NCBI GenBank assembly: GCA_964618895.1
Contig: CAZUDO010000019.1
Coordinates: forward strand, 1-6,677
Source: CAZUDO01 sp964618895
GTDB taxonomy: Bacteria; Desulfobacterota; Binatia; DP-6
DNA length: 6,677 nucleotides
Reading direction: 5' to 3'
The position numbers and the translations under genes were made by a program. The notes beneath the pieces are model-generated. The model saw nothing but the letters and a program-made list of their open reading frames with translations, was not told the origin of the DNA and ran no database searches. Positions 5,238 through 6,677 of this stretch are shown piece by piece (the first letter of the stretch is position 1; each line of letters begins with the position of its first letter).

Positions 5238-6677
5238 ATCACTGTATTTATCATCATAGGTCTCATCTTATTATTAGCCACAGCAACAGTCATCTACTTC
5301 TACCAAACACGAGTAACTGCTCCAATCAAAAAAGTGGTCGCAGTACCAGAAGACTTACAACAAATCTACGACTACATAACAACCTGCACAGACCAAATAG
5401 GAAAAGACGGCCTGATCATAATGGGAACACAAGGCGGATACATAGACGTGCCGCCAATAATCGCGAGAAATAACAACGCGTACATCGCAGGCGACCCAAT
5501 GGCGATATCAAAAACGCCACTATGGTATTACGAAGGAGAAGACAGAACGCCAACACTAGAATTCATGCAAAGAGAACTCGCAAAGTACGTCAAAGACAAC
5601 TTGCCAGCGTGCACTGGAAACTTTGAAAGCTTTGCAGACAAATACAAAATCACACAAAAAAGCGCAATACTCCCAGTAATCACGTTCACAGACTCAGAAG
5701 TAATCATCGAAATAAAATGGCAATTAGAAATAGACATACAAGGAAGAACATCACAACTAACAGACTTCAGCTCAAGCTTCCCAGTAAAACTCAAACCAAT
5801 GTGGGAATTGGCAGCCAAAACAATGGAAACAGAAAACAAAGATGGATGGTTTGAGAACTTAACAATAGACCTGATGGCGTCAAACTCAAAAATTCCATTA
5901 AGCGGAATGGAATTCTTCTGCGGAACAAAAAAATGGCACATCAGAGAAGTCAAAAAAGAAATCCAACTAATGCTGTATTACAATCTACCATTCATAAGAA
6001 TAGACAACACAAACTACCCGCCACCACTCGCATCACTAAGAACGTACGAAAAACTCAAAGATGAAGCACAAGACATCAGAGAAGATCTCGCAGCAAACAA
6101 AGAGCCAAACTGGCCAACAGACGCGCCAGCAGACGCGTACGAAATGAACAGAATGAGACTGGACGTAGGAGTGAGAAAAACAGACCTTAAAGCAGCATTC
6201 ACATACCTGCCAGACTGGCCATTATTCGTCAACGCGCAACCAAACAGCGGAGGAATACTCAGCACGGCAAACATGAAAGGAGCGAGAAAATACTTAAGAT
6301 TCCTCTGTATGAACCAATGGCATTTCGCATACGACTTGATTTATCCAATAAAAATGTCAATAAAAGACGACGACGCATTCAACGGCGAAGGATACACGTT
6401 CCAAATGGGATTCCCAGTAATAATAGAAGACAACGAAGAAAGTAGAATATTCTTCGGACTAAGAAAGTTCATAATACCAGACATGGGAACAGAATTCTGC
6501 CAAAACTTCGGAACACAAACATTAGACGCCAGAGCAATGGGCTTCCAAGAAGGAGGCTCAGTAGCAGAAGAAATCGAAGGAGCAAACATCACATACAGAT
6601 GTGTATCACAAGAATGCCAGCTCGGACAAACGTACAGCGATGGAAGCGGAATAATCAGACTAACAGCATACCTCCCA
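5211..6677 (+). CDS. Pilin-like-anchored surface protein, 3'-partial
   Basis: The frame stays open for 489 codons to the right edge. An in-frame TAA at 5190-5192 and the absence of any other ATG after it fix the start at 5211. The N-terminus MKKEGKRGQITVF is followed by a hydrophobic segment to about residue 30. This is the layout of archaeal class III (type IV prepilin-like) signals: basic leader, Gly-Gln junction (8-9), hydrophobic helix. The usual Glu at mature position 5 is Phe here, so cleavage is uncertain and it may just be an anchor. Outside lie TTCTDQIG...GTQGGYIDVPP (58-82), C134, C237, FAYDLIYPI (372-380), C366, C430, and near the edge C464-x4-C469 followed by LGQTYSDGSG, which resembles the start of a carboxypeptidase-regulatory/transthyretin-like beta domain. 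From memory this layout recurs in DPANN hypothetical proteins. It is probably the filament- or surface-exposed partner of the upstream membrane proteins; function unknown. Confidence 0.9.
   Translation, partial: MKKEGKRGQITVFIIIGLILLLATATVIYFYQTRVTAPIKKVVAVPEDLQQIYDYITTCTDQIGKDGLIIMGTQGGYIDVPPIIARNNNAYIAGDPMAISKTPLWYYEGEDRTPTLEFMQRELAKYVKDNLPACTGNFESFADKYKITQKSAILPVITFTDSEVIIEIKWQLEIDIQGRTSQLTDFSSSFPVKLKPMWELAAKTMETENKDGWFENLTIDLMASNSKIPLSGMEFFCGTKKWHIREVKKEIQLMLYYNLPFIRIDNTNYPPPLASLRTYEKLKDEAQDIREDLAANKEPNWPTDAPADAYEMNRMRLDVGVRKTDLKAAFTYLPDWPLFVNAQPNSGGILSTANMKGARKYLRFLCMNQWHFAYDLIYPIKMSIKDDDAFNGEGYTFQMGFPVIIEDNEESRIFFGLRKFIIPDMGTEFCQNFGTQTLDARAMGFQEGGSVAEEIEGANITYRCVSQECQLGQTYSDGSGIIRLTAYLP

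Noticed and set aside
3507..6592. Antisense frames at 3507-3881, 3936-4265, 5528-5953, 6014-6274 and 6341-6592
   Set aside because: All lie wholly or almost wholly opposite well-supported genes and have shadow-type composition.
1..6677. CRISPR array, tRNA, rRNA, insertion sequence or att site
   Set aside because: No regularly spaced repeats, cloverleaf or rRNA-like stretch, transposase motif or terminal inverted repeats were found on reading either strand.

Overview
The window most resembles an archaeal genome of the DPANN type (Woesearchaeota/Pacearchaeota-like). This is judged from four things: tightly packed same-strand genes with ATGA stop/start overlaps; the standard genetic code with A/C-ending codons strongly preferred; large Cys-containing envelope proteins of no familiar bacterial family; and a gene beginning with a KRGQ-ITVF hydrophobic N-terminus of the class III (pilin-like) signal type common in these archaea. 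The lineage is inferred from sequence style and memory; no rRNA, tRNA or other marker gene is present.

Layout, all on the + strand: (1) 2-2395, the 3' part of a large exported protein whose reading frame is open to the left window edge. It has tandem Ig-like beta-sandwich segments followed by a Cys-rich, multi-membrane-spanning C-terminal half. (2) 2392-4260, a 622-residue secreted protein with a signal peptide, a Thr/Gly/Tyr/Asp-rich low-complexity N-terminal half with unusual codon use, and a more ordered Cys-containing C-terminal half. (3) 4257-5144, a 295-residue polytopic membrane protein with about eight membrane segments. (4) 5145-5210, a short intergenic stretch holding an imperfect 40-nt hairpin, a 17-codon mini-ORF and two short direct repeats shared with the next gene's start. 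(5) 5211-6677, a protein with the KRGQ-ITVF N-terminal anchor and a large extracellular region, running off the right edge (489 codons seen).

Genes 1-2 and 2-3 overlap by 4 nt and are surely cotranscribed. Gene 4 follows after 66 nt, either in the same operon or separately controlled through the hairpin region. All four products are membrane-anchored or exported, at least three carry many cysteines, and none is recognisable as an enzyme. My reading is a multi-protein cell-envelope assembly (surface appendage, secretion or attachment machine) specific to this type of archaeon. That is inference from co-location and topology. The individual functions are unknown.
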